DNA of 64,000 nucleotides from Schistocerca nitens (lineage: Eukaryota > Arthropoda > Insecta > Orthoptera > Acrididae): assembly GCF_023898315.1 (NCBI RefSeq), contig NC_064614.1, positions 1,057,604,432-1,057,668,431 on the forward strand, written 5' to 3'. The notes beneath the pieces are model-generated. The model was not told where the DNA came from. It ran no database searches and worked only from the letters and a program-made list of their open reading frames with translations. The position numbers and the translations under genes were made by a program. This document shows positions 32,112 to 43,550 of the stretch, one piece after another (the stretch's first letter is position 1; every line of letters starts with the position of its first letter).

Positions 32112-32900
32112 TTATTTTTTAATCTGCAGAAAGTCAGTGCCAGTGCGCTAATGCAGTCAATCATGAACTTCTGTCAGAAAAGTGGCCAAGTAGTATCGAA
32201 TTTGAGACAGTTGTTCTGTAGGCTAAGGACAAGGTTCCATTATGGTTTCAACCATTAACTAATTTTAACCTTTTTTCTTGGAGTTAAAAGATATCACATG
32301 CTTGGCCCATGCCCTTCACAGGGTGAGTGAATTCATAAGAACAAATGCGACATCACAGATCAATTCATCTCAGTTCTGAGGCAGATTTAGTGAAGACTCA
32401 GATTCGTGTTGTTGCCTACAGGGAAATTACTAGTCTGCCTCTTCCAGATTTACCGGTCATTAATCGCTGGGATCTTTGATTGAGTGTGCTGTGTTGAGGG
32501 AGAAATTTGACGAGATTACTTTGTGGTTTCTTTGGATCTAGTCTACACAGATGCAATTGCCAAGCCACAGTAACTGCTGTTACCAGAAAAAATACATAAT
32601 TTGCAGACGGAATTGTTTAGTTACAAATAGCAGACTAGAGCTTTTAAACGATTTGAAGAATGCAACCATAAATAGGGAAAACAATGGGTTATTCTTCCTT
32701 CCATGAGGGAAAAAGACTAATTTCTTCAAAAAAATTTAGAGATTACAAAAGCTTTATGTTTTTTCCTTCTTCTGATAAGTGATAATTTCAAATTCTTCTT
32801 TGTAATACAAGAAATTGGCATAACATAATGAGACTTTTCTCAATTAGTTGACTCAATAAGAAAATTTTTGACCCTTTTTTACCTTATTTTAGCAGCTTTT
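32112..32900 (+). pseudogene. hAT-like (CGGBP1-like) transposase, 3' half
   Basis: Continues the gene interrupted at 23386. Text in shifting frames includes LQKVSASALMQSIMNFC (near 32130-32180), the hAT-typical CLAHALHRV (32299-32325), and REITSLPLPDLPVINRWDL (near 32420-32480), which resembles the PLPPQPVITRWGTW block of this family. Several frameshifts and stops. Together with 23125-23386 it is one old transposase copy split by the AT-rich element. Confidence 0.65.
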
Positions 32901-33259
32901 GCTTCCTTTTCCGATAAATTTGCTTCTAAATTCCTAACTTTTCCTATTGCGATTTATTATGCCGAGGGTAGCTGTAGCATAGACAAAGTTTGCCAACAAC
33001 TTATATAACGCCAGCCATTGGCATTAGAGATGGCTGCGGAATGGCGCAACTTCCCTTATCTCTGAAGTAGGCCCAAAGTCTTCAACAGCCTACCAGCTTC
33101 GTGCTAGTGTCTTCTTGGCGATAGTAGATAAATCGCTGACGGTTCCATGTAAGCGCTCAGTTATTAGGTGCGGGCCATGAATTAATGTGTTAGGACCAGC
33201 GTGGCACAACCAAGACTAAAGGGTACAGCACCTCAGTTTATCAAATGATTCCTAAATGT
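32901..33259. other. Unassigned spacer
   Basis: No recognisable feature. Confidence 0.3.
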
Positions 33260-33289
33260 ACAAATGTTATGCCAACTGGACGTAACTAA

Positions 33290-33620
33290 AGGAAATGCGG
33301 CAAGGAACGTGCATACGCGACTTTATGTAGCAGTGCCATTTTGTGCTGTTGTTGACTGTAGTTCTCACAATCACAACACTAAAGGGACTGAAGTAGTGGT
33401 TATTGCTTCCCCTCGCGCTATAAGTCTGCAAAACATTTCGCTGTTGAAATGATGAAGAAAAAACGTATGAATGTTGCAAATAGTGGAATATACTCGTATT
33501 CCAGTCATTTCAAAGAAACTGACTATGTTAAACATTTGCGTTTAGAACTGCTAAATTTACCGTGGAAACGAGTGCTTAAGAACGATACATATCAATAATG
33601 TAATTTGCCTTGTAGTAGTA
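33290..33620 (+). pseudogene. THAP-domain remnant
   Basis: VPFCAVVDCSSHNHNTKG (about 33333-33386) fits the start of a C2CH THAP zinc finger. After a frameshift, HFKETDYVKHLRLELLNLPW (about 33507-33566) followed by KRVLKND fits its end, with the His and the hydrophobic tail of the domain. The middle is poorly preserved. THAP domains occur in P-element-type transposases and in host regulators; which one this was cannot be told. Charged, A/T-rich coding-like text continues to about 34000 without motifs. Confidence 0.55.
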
Positions 33621-34114
33621 ATGTCAGTGATAGCACACCATATGCAACATATGGAACGAAATAATGTTCCACAGAAAAAGAATAGAGACCTTAGAAAAGC
33701 ATTCAGGACGGAAGGAGATGCTGGTAAATGTACATTGACGTATCATGTTCTTTCTAATTATCCAGATAAAGCCAGTTCACATAATTCCGTAGCTCCATTA
33801 CAAAGGAGAAATGCTCGTGTGAAAAAATGTGCGTGAAACAACGAGCAAATAATAAAGATCTTCGAAGTCAGTTTTCGTCAAGGAACTACGTCTGTATGAA
33901 AAGAAAAGTAATAACGTGTAATTAATCTAATACTGTGCAAAATACACTCAAAGACAAAAAAGAAGACTCATCACGAAGAAATTATACGAATGGGATGGAA
34001 ATCGATAGACGTTACGCAGGAGTACAGAGAAACAAACGATTACAACTGCACAAAAACTGGATGATTTGTTCAACAGAAAGTGTTTCACAAATTGAGCAAG
34101 TCAGTAAAGTGACG

Positions 34115-34318
34115 ATCCACCTCTGGCTCTTACTCGAGCAGTTATTCGACTTGGCTTTGCTTGATAGAGTTGTTTGATGCCATCCTGTGGTTTCGCCCAC
34201 ACCCCTAGGTGATTGAAGGGTCCTGCCCACAATACTCCAAAAATTCTCAATTGGAAAGAGATCCGGCCGCCTTGCTGGACAAGTCAGGGTTTGGTAAGCA
34301 CGAAGCCCAATTCTTGAA
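34115..34318 (-). repeat. Tc1-family end fragment
   Basis: ACTCGAGCAGTTATTCGACT, CTTGATAGAGTTGTTTGATG and CTCAATTGGAAAGAGATCCG resemble the 3' part of yet another Tc1 lineage, which I recognise from memory. It ends abruptly at 34318 where a different transposase begins. Confidence 0.6.
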
Positions 34319-35126
34319 AACTACTCCATTCATTTCTGAATGGTAATCGGATTGGCAAGAACTTTTCCCAACACGAAAAACAAGTTTGGCCTCTGGTATG
34401 AAGCCTGTGGTTAATGAACCAGTGTGGGCGATGATTAATCGGCCACCTCTACCAGTAGGCACTTTCAAACCGCCGTTTCCTTTTGAGCCATGCCATATAT
34501 ACCTATTGGTGAGGTTCTGTGAAACACAAGTTTCATCCAAGTACACTACAAGTCTGGTGTCTTCAGCACACAAGAATTGCATTGTAGGCAAAAACTTCGC
34601 TCTTGCTGCTGCAATGTCTCTTCGTTCCATTAAGAATTTCCGTCCGTCATTGCACTTCTTGAATCGGAATCCAAGGAAGTGCAGAAGATGAAGAATAGAG
34701 ATCTCTGAGCCCAAGTAATTAATTGTTTCATGGAGGTCACCCTGTATTTTTTAGCCGTTGGATACTCTCCTCTGTCCTATTATCCAAGTACAATTCTATG
34801 CACGAGCTCTTTGTTAAAATCGTCAAAGTCTTTGATTTCCGTTCACGTTCGTATCCCTTTCTTCTAGAATCGAAACACTCATTCATATCTGGAGATTATG
34901 CCAATGACACAGATTTGCTAATACGGCCTACACTAGACTTGGATACACCACATGCTTTATGAATTTGCGCAAAACTTAAGTTATTCCTCGCTTCTTCATT
35001 GTCGGCCAGATCAGTAAAAAACTTGGTTACATTCGATATGACAATTTTCGATTGTTTATGAATGTCTTTCTGCGCTTTACGCAAACCGACCGGAGGAGTA
35101 CTACAAGTGGGCCGTTGCTCCTGCAT
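34319..35126 (-). pseudogene. Truncated IS630/Tc1-mariner-group DDE transposase
   Basis: The minus strand starts with an HTH segment (35126-34896; NLSFAQIHKACGVSKSSVGR) and continues with frameshifts to an open stretch ending at 34247 that contains VYLDETCVSQNLTNRYIW (first catalytic D), VPTGRGGRLIIAHTGS, and SDYHSEMNGVVFKNW. The rest of the core, with the second (usually MDNASYHS) and third catalytic residues, is missing: the frame runs into unrelated Tc1 sequence at about 34318. The junction is a TE-TE chimera. Inactive. Confidence 0.75.
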
Positions 35127-35591
35127 TGTCGTTCACTGCCGAACGTACGTCAAAGCACATTTCTAAAGACAGTAAGACAATGAGATCAGACGTGAACACT
35201 CGACATAGCACGGTAACACTGAGCTTTCAGCTGCTCTGACCAACCGCACCGACATGGCAACAAAGCCGAGAGGCGAGCGAATCACAGCCCGCAGCACCTT
35301 CTGGAGGCAGGCAGCGGCCGTGACCTTGAGGACTCTACTTTCGTGCCGGCCACTCTACTAGCAATCGGTTGTAGCCACCGAACAATTCGACGGCAACTCT
35401 CCTTCGCTGCAGCCTGAAAAAGTTCTAAAATGTAGCGTAATAATTTGATATGTGGAATTAATGAAAAATGAAAGCGGAATGTTAATTTAAACATGGTTAT
35501 TGTAATTATATTAGTGTAACTATTTAACCAAAAGTTATAGATACGAGAGCGACTCTTACATTTTGTGAAACAGCCATCGAAAACAAACGAC

Positions 35592-35624
<33 letters not shown>

Positions 35625-36746
35625 TCACAGTTCCTGCTTTTATACAATCAAAAAACAAATTACGGCGACTGCCTTCAACTTGCTTTAAGTTTTGATACAT
35701 AAACGTTTCTCTGGAATATTCTTTACCGGAACAGCAAACAAAAGCATTAATTAAATTAAATCGTGACCTTTTCTCTGTACTTTAAAGATTTATTTACACA
35801 GAGAAAATTAGTTCTTAATGTATTTTAGCCTTAATCAAGCGATTGGGGCATATTCCATTACTCATTAAAAAAAACATTTAATTGCCCCCTTAAACACTTG
35901 TTTCTTATTTTTTCTTTAGAAATACAGAACAAGGGTTCAACTGTGGTAAGGTTAGCATGCATTGTATTACAGAGGAGTAAATAAACATAATATTCCAACA
36001 GAATCATTAACAAAATACACTGTCCATTATCTGGCAGTTCTTTTAGAGAAAATGTTTGGTACCTACACTTTATACTTTACTGTCTTAGTGTACGTACCTG
36101 TTTCTTAAAGTTCAAAAAAGCAACATTTCACGGCCCCTATGTTATAGCGTTATTTCCGAGGCAGACTCTCTTCCTTAGTGACGTCACTGCGTAAGCCAAT
36201 AGCAGCAGAACACTTACTGCCCAACCCTATTTTTCTACGGAGCTTCACCCCTTCGTACCTATTTCACACCAGTTACAGCGCTCCAGAGCGATCCGTGCTC
36301 TTCTAAGGGAGGAGACAATGCTTCCCACATACAAAAACTGAGGAAATGCTGGACATTCACCTGCTAACGAGACAGACGAGTCGACAAGCTCGGCGCTGGC
36401 GAGAAGACCTGATCGATACGGAGCGGGTGAAGATGAGGGGTGAAGGGAGGCGGTGGATGAGGGGGAAAGAGCGGAATGATGTTGGGGATTGATCGCTGCT
36501 CTCTCCCCTCTGGCGACGCGCTTTTGGATTTTGCGGTAAAGCTATTATCCTTGGCTTCCTGCGAGATTAGGTCACTTGCAGCGTCAGTTACTGATGGCTG
36601 AACGGTGGCTGTAATTTGGCTAACTCTCTACTCCGCTGCCCCGATGCGGCGAGTGTGAGTCTGACTATAGCGGCGTATTCTATCGGCGTGCCGAATAGTA
36701 TGGCGCTGTCTGCTAATCGAATTCCTGCCCACCGAAACTACTCGTA
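35127..36746. other. Unassigned stretch with (GA)n
   Basis: A GA microsatellite at about 35596-35622. Otherwise no gene, RNA or repeat was recognised across about 1.6 kb. Confidence 0.4.
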
Positions 36747-36814
36747 GGAATTTGGAAATCCATTACATGTGGTTCGGTAACACACCGTACCACATCTAAT
36801 GGATTTCCAAATCC
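36747..36814. other. 68-nt near-perfect hairpin (pre-miRNA-like or MITE remnant)
   Basis: Arms of about 31 nt: TTTGGAAATCCATTACATGT on the left pairs with ACATCTAATGGATTTCCAAA on the right with one mismatch in this core. The stem extends through GGTTCGGT / ACCGTACC to a small loop. Size and pairing resemble a miRNA precursor, but a short foldback element is equally possible. Confidence 0.55.
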
Positions 36815-37724
36815 CTGTGGCCAGTCCCATAATACGGTTGGAATACCTTGTTGTCGAAGTCTCATCTCCTACAGACTGAGTCAGACAGCAATTTTCATTT
36901 GTAATTTCGGCATTAAAGGCACGTATGTACACTCAACTATTGAGGGGCTGTTTTTACAGAAACAGTTGGTCATCCTACCTGCTGTAGCGGAACACTACTT
37001 CCTGTCTGTTCCTTGTATGGTTACGATTGTATGACGTCCCCTGGCTCACATTATGAGAATATAAATTATTAAACATTTTCCGCGATATTAAACAACTATA
37101 TTTGTCATATGTAAAAGAAAATCTCCTGAAAGTCAAGGAATAATGCGATTATAAAGAAAAACTATCATCTATATCATAAGTAGTATTATTATCTTTGTTC
37201 TTTTTGGTATCAGGTGAAACAAAAAGAGTTAGACTCTCTGTTGCTTTGTCTTGTTCTAATAGGACGCTATAGTGCGCAATCTACATAATAAAGCGTGTAC
37301 ACGTTTTTATTATTTGAGCAGTGAGCTCCAATATATGTCTAAAGTATTGCTGTTGTTAATTTTAACTGTAACCTGCACCACATATCCTGTTTGCTTGTCC
37401 CATAACTTTTAAAAGAATTTCAGACGCCGCGCCGGCAGCAAGCTGAACATCGTTGGACGGCGACAATTGGCCGCCATTAAGTGGAAATTTGAAATTATCG
37501 TAATTATTATCCCGTTCTTTCCACAGGCGCCATTGGAGATCGGATATATTATTTCTTTCATTTATGATCTACAGCAAACATACTTTTAAAGTATTTAACG
37601 GTTTATTCAGAGAATTTATGTTACGTGCAATAGGACACAGACTTGGCCTGCACTAAGACGAAATTAAATCACACGTAGGTCCTTACGTATTGAAAATAGT
37701 GAAATACTGTTTTGTGTGTGTATA
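36815..37724. other. Unassigned spacer
   Basis: No recognisable feature. Confidence 0.35.
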
Positions 37725-37736
37725 TAGCCTATAACG

Positions 37737-37967
37737 GGGGGGTTGTTTGGGGAAGGAGACCAGACAGCGAGGTCATCGGTCTCATCGAATTAGGGAAGGA
37801 CGGGGAAGGAAGTCAGCCGTGCCTTTTCAAAGGAACCATCCCGGTATTTGGCTGGAGCGATTTAGGGAAATCAAGGAAAACCTAAATCAGGATGGCCGGA
37901 TGCAGGATTGAACCGTCGTCCTCCCGAATGCGACTCCAGTGTCTAACCACTGCGCCACCTCGCTCGG
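37737..37967 (-). mobile_element. SINE-B, minus strand, full length
   Basis: Reverse of the SINE-B consensus: AACCGTCGTCCTCCCGAATG, CACTGCGCCACCTCGCTCGG at the head end, and CCTAAATCAGGATGGCCGG in the body. A 12-bp target duplication TAGCCTATAACG (37725-37736 and 37968-37979). Confidence 0.94.
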
Positions 37968-37979
37968 TAGCCTATAACG

Positions 37980-39590
37980 ATTAACTGTTTTTGAATACGG
38001 ATTCGTGTAAGTAACTTCAATAATTATACAGGATCCCACGTTACACTTTTGCGTCAGTAAAATCTAAGAACGATTCGTGTCTCCACATATCTTTGCAGTG
38101 AAACCATAATAAAATAAAATAAAATAATAAAACCCCACATTCACATTCCATTCAACAACACACACATTAATAGGTTATATATCACAACTGCAGTATTACA
38201 TGGAGAACGTCGTGTCTAGTAGTACCCTAGAGATGCCGAAACAGAAGTGCAGTACCTGTAAGCTGCATCCATTAACAGAACATTGAACATGTGATTCGGA
38301 TAAAATTAATCACAGCTTCACAGCACACGTATTCGATACCGAAATTTTTTGTCATCGGTCCACTTTAAGCAAAGAATAATAATACAATTCAAAAATTCAA
38401 TATGAAACATAAATATGATTTACACTATTCTTTAGCGGAACTAACTGTGTCACAGGAATAAGTGAAATACTCAGCTTCAAAATTGTTTGAAGATCTCCGC
38501 AAGAATATAAAATGCTTGACAGACATCGGGAATGTTTTAAATGCTGATTAAAGATGCAGCTCCTTCTGTACCGTAGAGAAATTCTTGAACAGATGTAAGT
38601 AACTAATTACATTTTGTAAGTAGCTAGCTTACAGCAACTTAAAAACTTCACTGTGCACGTTAGTACAAGTTGCAGTATTTTCAACTGACACGTCCCACAC
38701 CATATCATTCATTTTGAATATGATTATTGAGACGTTTAGCTAACTAATTAACATAGGGAGTAGTAGCCCCAGATCTGTTCTCAATAAGGAAAGCTCTTTG
38801 CCTGATCGGAAACAACGCAGAAAACAGTTATAACTAAGCGCGATGGTAGGTTTCGAGGACTGTCGTCAGTACAAAAACTTATCAATTTGTTCTACGAATT
38901 CATTGTTGGTTTATATAAATTCTTTTCTGTTGATTATGTATTATTTTACTCTCATAATTTATTTTCAGTCCTACTTTCTAACTTGCACTATTATGTTCTT
39001 CTATTGGTTTTCGAAGTTTTATTAAAAAATAGAGTCTCATTGATATATATATTATTCAATGTGCAACAAACTCCCGATTATCAGATTGCAGATTATTCGG
39101 TTTGTAGATTATTCGTGCATAGTTCGGGGATTATTTAAAATCGAAGACGAAACTTCAAGTATTCTCTTTTAATCTAAACGAATATTTTTACTTGGAATTC
39201 GTTGTAATACATTTCACTCATGTTTTAGTACAAGAAGACGATGTGGGCCCCAATCTCGCTGTCGGAGATCCCTTCAGTTGTTTTCCATTTCATCTTTAGG
39301 TAAATGGTGTGACTCTACCCTTATAACATATCCGCGATGGGCATCCTATCTATTTGTTTTCCTAGCCCTTTCCATAGGAAGTAAAGATCGATAGTAAAAG
39401 AAAGTGATGTAGGTTTTCTTTTGGCGCGACTCGCTTCACATTTCTTGCCCTGTGGTGGTACAAAATTAAAGTATATTTTAAAACATCACCAGGAGAAATG
39501 CATTGTTGATAGCTTTTTTTAACCGTTTACAGATCTAACTAATTGCTTTTAAAATGGATCATTGACACTGCTGTTTCTGGAATTACTGAC
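37980..39590. other. Unassigned AT-rich stretch
   Basis: A short AAAAT repeat near 38107-38132. No genes or repeats recognised. Confidence 0.35.
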
Positions 39591-39607
39591 AGTTGACATG
39601 TGTTAGG

Positions 39608-39775
39608 AGGATGACAGATAAGCTCAAGCGTGTTGTTCCAGTGATCGATAAGAGTTTAGAAGTTGTAGCTAGGTTGGAAAAGGTCGAATTTTCAGCTAAA
39701 CTTTATCAGACTTGTGATACAGGTATACGAACGTTGAGAGACATGAAGAAAAGCCATTACATTTTGCAGCCAAGG
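39608..39775 (+). pseudogene. CENP-B/pogo-type HTH fragment
   Basis: From the ATG at 39611, TDKLKRVVPVIDKSLEVVARLEKVEFSAKL and GIRTLRDMKKSHY match the N-terminal CENP-B/pogo (Tigger) DNA-binding domain (typically KRKRVVLTIEDKLEIIKRLEKGES). Only about 55 residues are present, and the catalytic DDE region is absent. It stops just before a mariner end at 39850. Confidence 0.6.
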
Positions 39776-39849
39776 TTGACAGCCAACCCGAATCGTCACA
39801 GCTTAAGTGGCTGGAAACTTCAACTTCCATGAACCTACTAGTGCGTGCT

Positions 39850-40000
39850 TAGAAGTAACGCCTCTGAATTTTTATATGAAAACTCTTAAGGCTTTTACAT
39901 TTTTATTATTCATGTCTACATATTTACCTCTCAACATAGTCACCATGGCAACGAACAAGTTTCTCCCAACGAGAGACCAATTTGTTGATACCACCAATGC
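39850..40000. repeat. Mariner end fragment
   Basis: AAGTAACGCCTCTGAATTTT, AACTCTTAAGGCTTTTACAT and CAACGAGAGACCAATTTGTT resemble the terminal region of a locust-type mariner element that I recognise from memory. The remainder of the element is absent. Confidence 0.55.
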
Positions 40001-40508
40001 AGACCTAAGGCGGCCAAGAATTCTGTTCACCACTTGTGCCCTGGGCCACATGCATAGCACTTAGTGAGACTACACATTTCCCCCACTCCTGCACCATGCT
40101 GTATAAACGGGAATAGGGAGAAGGGGGGGGGGTTAAAGGGCGAACGCGCCGTATTTTAATGACAATGCAATCGTACTGCATACGACATGGTTTCTTATTT
40201 CTCAACAACATAGTTCACAAACTAAACAATTTTTCGGTATTACTTAATAATTTTTGGCACGCTCAAGACATAATTTTTATCTGGTACGAACTGGCGGCTT
40301 ACAGACAGATGCAGATCATTTTACACATTTTCGCACTCCAGTTCCCACGTAATAGTGACTTATTTTGTTTCGCAATCGGAAGAAAGCCTTTCACACACAT
40401 TCTGATAGAAATATTTCATTACGTTAACAAACTTAGTATGGAGGCGGAGAAAATCGCCTGGGGAAAACAATGTAGACATCCTGGACAGTTTTAAAGTAAA
40501 AGGATTTT
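40001..40508. other. Unassigned spacer
   Basis: A G-rich run near 40123-40134; otherwise nothing recognised. Confidence 0.35.
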
Positions 40509-40701
40509 AACTAATGAAAAGCTGCTCCAGGTGCTTTTTATTAGAACTTGATTAAGTTCACACGACAGGATAATCTGACGTTGTTTCGCTACAGCATAAC
40601 TTTTAGATGCACTTGATAATGGCTGAATATAAAGACCGTAAAAGGTCGTGTGAATTTAATAAAGTTCTAAAAAAACTAACTGGAGCGGCTTTTCATTAAT
40701 T
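40509..40701. mobile_element. 193-bp MITE with about 57-bp terminal inverted repeats
   Basis: Left arm 40509-40566 (AACTAATGAAAAGCTGCTCC, then GTTCACACGAC) is the near-complement of 40645-40701 (GTCGTGTGAATTT, then GGAGCGGCTTTTCATTAATT). The core has no coding capacity. Clean foldback/MITE structure; parent transposon unknown. Confidence 0.85.
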
Positions 40702-41756
40702 GTACATCAGTTACGGAATCAGCAGCGTCATCCATACATGTAGAAAGTAATAACAGTAAAAGTATTTTCCTTAAAACGGGAGTTACATTGCAGATTAATT
40801 ACATATGCACATGCACATGCCCAGGAGCACTTGCAACTGAAGCGGGAAACGGTCTCGAAAACAGTTCGAAAAGAGATTTCAGATTGACAGATTGACATTG
40901 TCTTCAAAAACTTTTAGAAAAATATCCTTATAATTCTTTCAAGACAACAACGAATTCTTCTTTAACGCCAGTTAGATTAGGGAAATGGACGGTGTTTTTT
41001 GTTCATAATTTCTCCCTTTCACACTGTAATTTTCTTTGTAAATGCACCCCTATTAGACGAGAAATAAGTTGTTTCTCAATTTGTAGTGTCTTAATGTGAG
41101 CAATGAGTAGTAAAGTCAATTAAACTGCAAGGTCTGCAATCCATTTCGGATGACCTAATTTTTTTTCCTGCACCCTTTTTTTTCCTTCATAAATTCAAAA
41201 ATTAAATCGAAAAATCGTTCCAGGAATGCCCTTGGCTTAATAAACGTAATTTGCGGTATTACATACAGCTGTTAGCTAGGCAACTGAGGCTGGGACCAAG
41301 TGCCAATATTCCATGAATATAGGTCATATAGACCATCTGCCTTGATCAAACACAGTTGTCTTCCTTAACACATATACATGTTTTAGTAAAGTTTCGCCAT
41401 CCTCACTGCGGTCACTTGATTTTCCTTTTTATAAAAGGAGAATATTTTAAATAGTAGGGATTACCGTAATTATGTTCATAATATTTTAACGATTTATATT
41501 CCTTAATATCACGTACTGATGCCCAGGAAATCGTCTGTCAACTACACTGCAGCTGATATTTTGATATATCCGGTAACTTGCAACAAATAAGGATTTCTCT
41601 GTATTGTATCACATTCTTGTAATGAACGATTAGGCATAAAATACAAATACTGATGCTTTTCGCGCTTTCTCGGTGTTAAATTAAATGACTACTGTCAACA
41701 CTGATTTGTCAATATCTTTTAACTATTGTTTGCTAGGTCAATGTAAAAATATTGTG
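40702..41756. other. Unassigned AT-rich spacer
   Basis: No recognisable feature. Confidence 0.35.
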
Positions 41757-42239
41757 AGGACATATTACCTGTGACGGGGTTTCTAAATTGGTGAGTGTGG
41801 TGGTGGGGGTATACGTAATGTGTTTATACAGGGTGTTTCCGTAAGAGCGTTCAAAAACGCAACAAGACATAGAGAATGCTCCACTGAACAATGTGAGATG
41901 GGGAACCTGGTGTAGGAGAAGCCAGTTGAAGAAGATACTGAAGTAAACTTTTCTACCGCTTTGTCCAGCATTACTGTTTTCCTCCTTATTTACAACTAAC
42001 ACATTACTTGTGATGGGCTTTCTATGTTGGTGAGTGTAGGGGGTGTGGGTATATGTAATGTGTTTATACAGTGTGTTTCCGGAAGAGCGTGCAAAAATGT
42101 AACAGGACATAGAGAATGCTCCACTGAACAATTTGAGACAGGTAACCTGGGGTAGGAGAAGCCAGCTGAAGAATATATGGCAGTAAACGTTTCTACCGCA
42201 TTGTCTATCATTACTGTTTTCCACGTTATTTACAACTAA
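41757..42239. repeat. Tandem duplication (two units of about 241 bp) carrying a mariner-like ITR
   Basis: Units 41757-41998 and 41999-42239 align throughout (for example ACATAGAGAATGCTCCACTG in both, and TTATTTACAACTAAC closing both). Each contains a copy of the inverted repeat that also ends the element at about 43020-43128. The overlapping 189-codon minus-strand frame is the repeat read twice, not a gene. Confidence 0.85.
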
Positions 42240-43128
42240 CAAGCGTACAAGTTTACACATATAGTGCAGTTTATTTACACGTACATTCTTTATTTCCAGC
42301 AAGGGAACAAGGAGGACGAGCCTGATTACTAGGAAGTCATGATGCAGATTCTATTTACTTTACTTGTCCATAAGGTGGCTCTGATGTATCACATTTACGT
42401 TGTCCTGTGACAGAACGTGCTATGCATAATCAGTGACAGACCCGTTCATTACTCAGTGCTATTTAGAGACGTACAGCACAATACGATGGAGCAGTGCACC
42501 TTGTGTAGGGGGAAGTAGGCTGCAATGCTCTCGCTGCTGAAATGCTGTACAGGAATCGATTTCCTAACAACCATCGTCCATCCCGACGAGGGTTTATTTC
42601 TCTCGATCGACGAATGCGGGAGGCTGATTCATGGACAGTAGAAACGAGGGACCTGGCAAATGAGGATCACTCGCGTATCCGGTTTTAAAGAGGAAGCCTC
42701 AGAGGTCAACTGACCTCTTGATTATTTTCTATGGGGATGTCTAAAGTCACTTGTGAATGATACCGCAGTGGATACGGAGATGGAATTAGTTGCCAGAAAT
42801 GTAGCTGTCTGTGACGTGATTCGGAACAAACCAGCGATATTTGTCAGGGTGTGTCAGAATTTTGTTCACCTACGTCATGCTTGCAATGAGATTGTGGCCG
42901 TGAGTTTCGGCACACTTTGTAAGATGCAGTACATTAATTGTCTCAATGATGGTATTTCTAGTTAACTGTAACTAATGTAATAAAAAAGGACACAGTAATG
43001 TGATTTTATTCCTATTATCTTCATAAGCTAGCTCCCCCGACCCCAGGTTCCCTACCTCAATTTTTTCAGTGGGGCATCCTCTACATCCTGTTAAATTTTT
43101 GCACTCTCTTACGGAAACACCTTGTAAC
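42067..43128 (+). mobile_element. Internally deleted mariner-like element with about 100-bp ITRs
   Basis: The left ITR (from TGTTTCCGGAAGAGCGTGC, about 42070-42170) and right ITR (about 43020-43128, ending in TCTTACGGAAACACC) are inverted matches. Inside, an N-terminal HTH segment (RFPNNHRPSRRGFISLDRRM frame, about 42470-42690) is joined directly to a C-terminal segment (PLDYFLWGCLKS frame, about 42705-42965, continuing VCDVIRNKPAIFVRVCQNF). The catalytic core between them is deleted apart from the last block, so the copy is non-autonomous. The left ITR also lies within a tandem duplication. Confidence 0.75.
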
Positions 43129-43129
43129 G

Positions 43130-43550
43130 AAACATGGCAACGCGGAAACAATCCTTAAACATATTACATTAACCAATTAAACAATAGTTAAAGAATAATT
43201 AACAGTTCAGTATTGACAGAATTTAACATATAAACAACTGTATTAACGTAATCTGATATTAAAAACGTGGATAAAAGAAACACCCATATTGCCACAGTAG
43301 GCTTAACATTTAATATATGTAATACACTACAGAGAACCCTGATAAACCGCAAATCACAGACTATGCCAAAATATCAGCTTGACTGCAGACGAAAGACAGT
43401 TACGTGAACATCAGTATGTACTATTAAAGTACAAAGTGTTTCACAGTGCTTTGATGACTTCAAATTTGAATAACGCGCGCTAAAAGCAAGATGCAGTGAC
43501 TGTGAGACCGCCTTTTAGTATTGGGAAGCGTCACGTTTCATCCTATATAC
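43130..43550. other. Unassigned spacer
   Basis: No recognisable feature. Confidence 0.3.

Noticed and set aside
41733-42302. 189-codon minus-strand open frame
   Set aside because: It is a tandem DNA duplication of a mariner-like ITR read twice; the repeated amino-acid segment mirrors the DNA units and has no domain.
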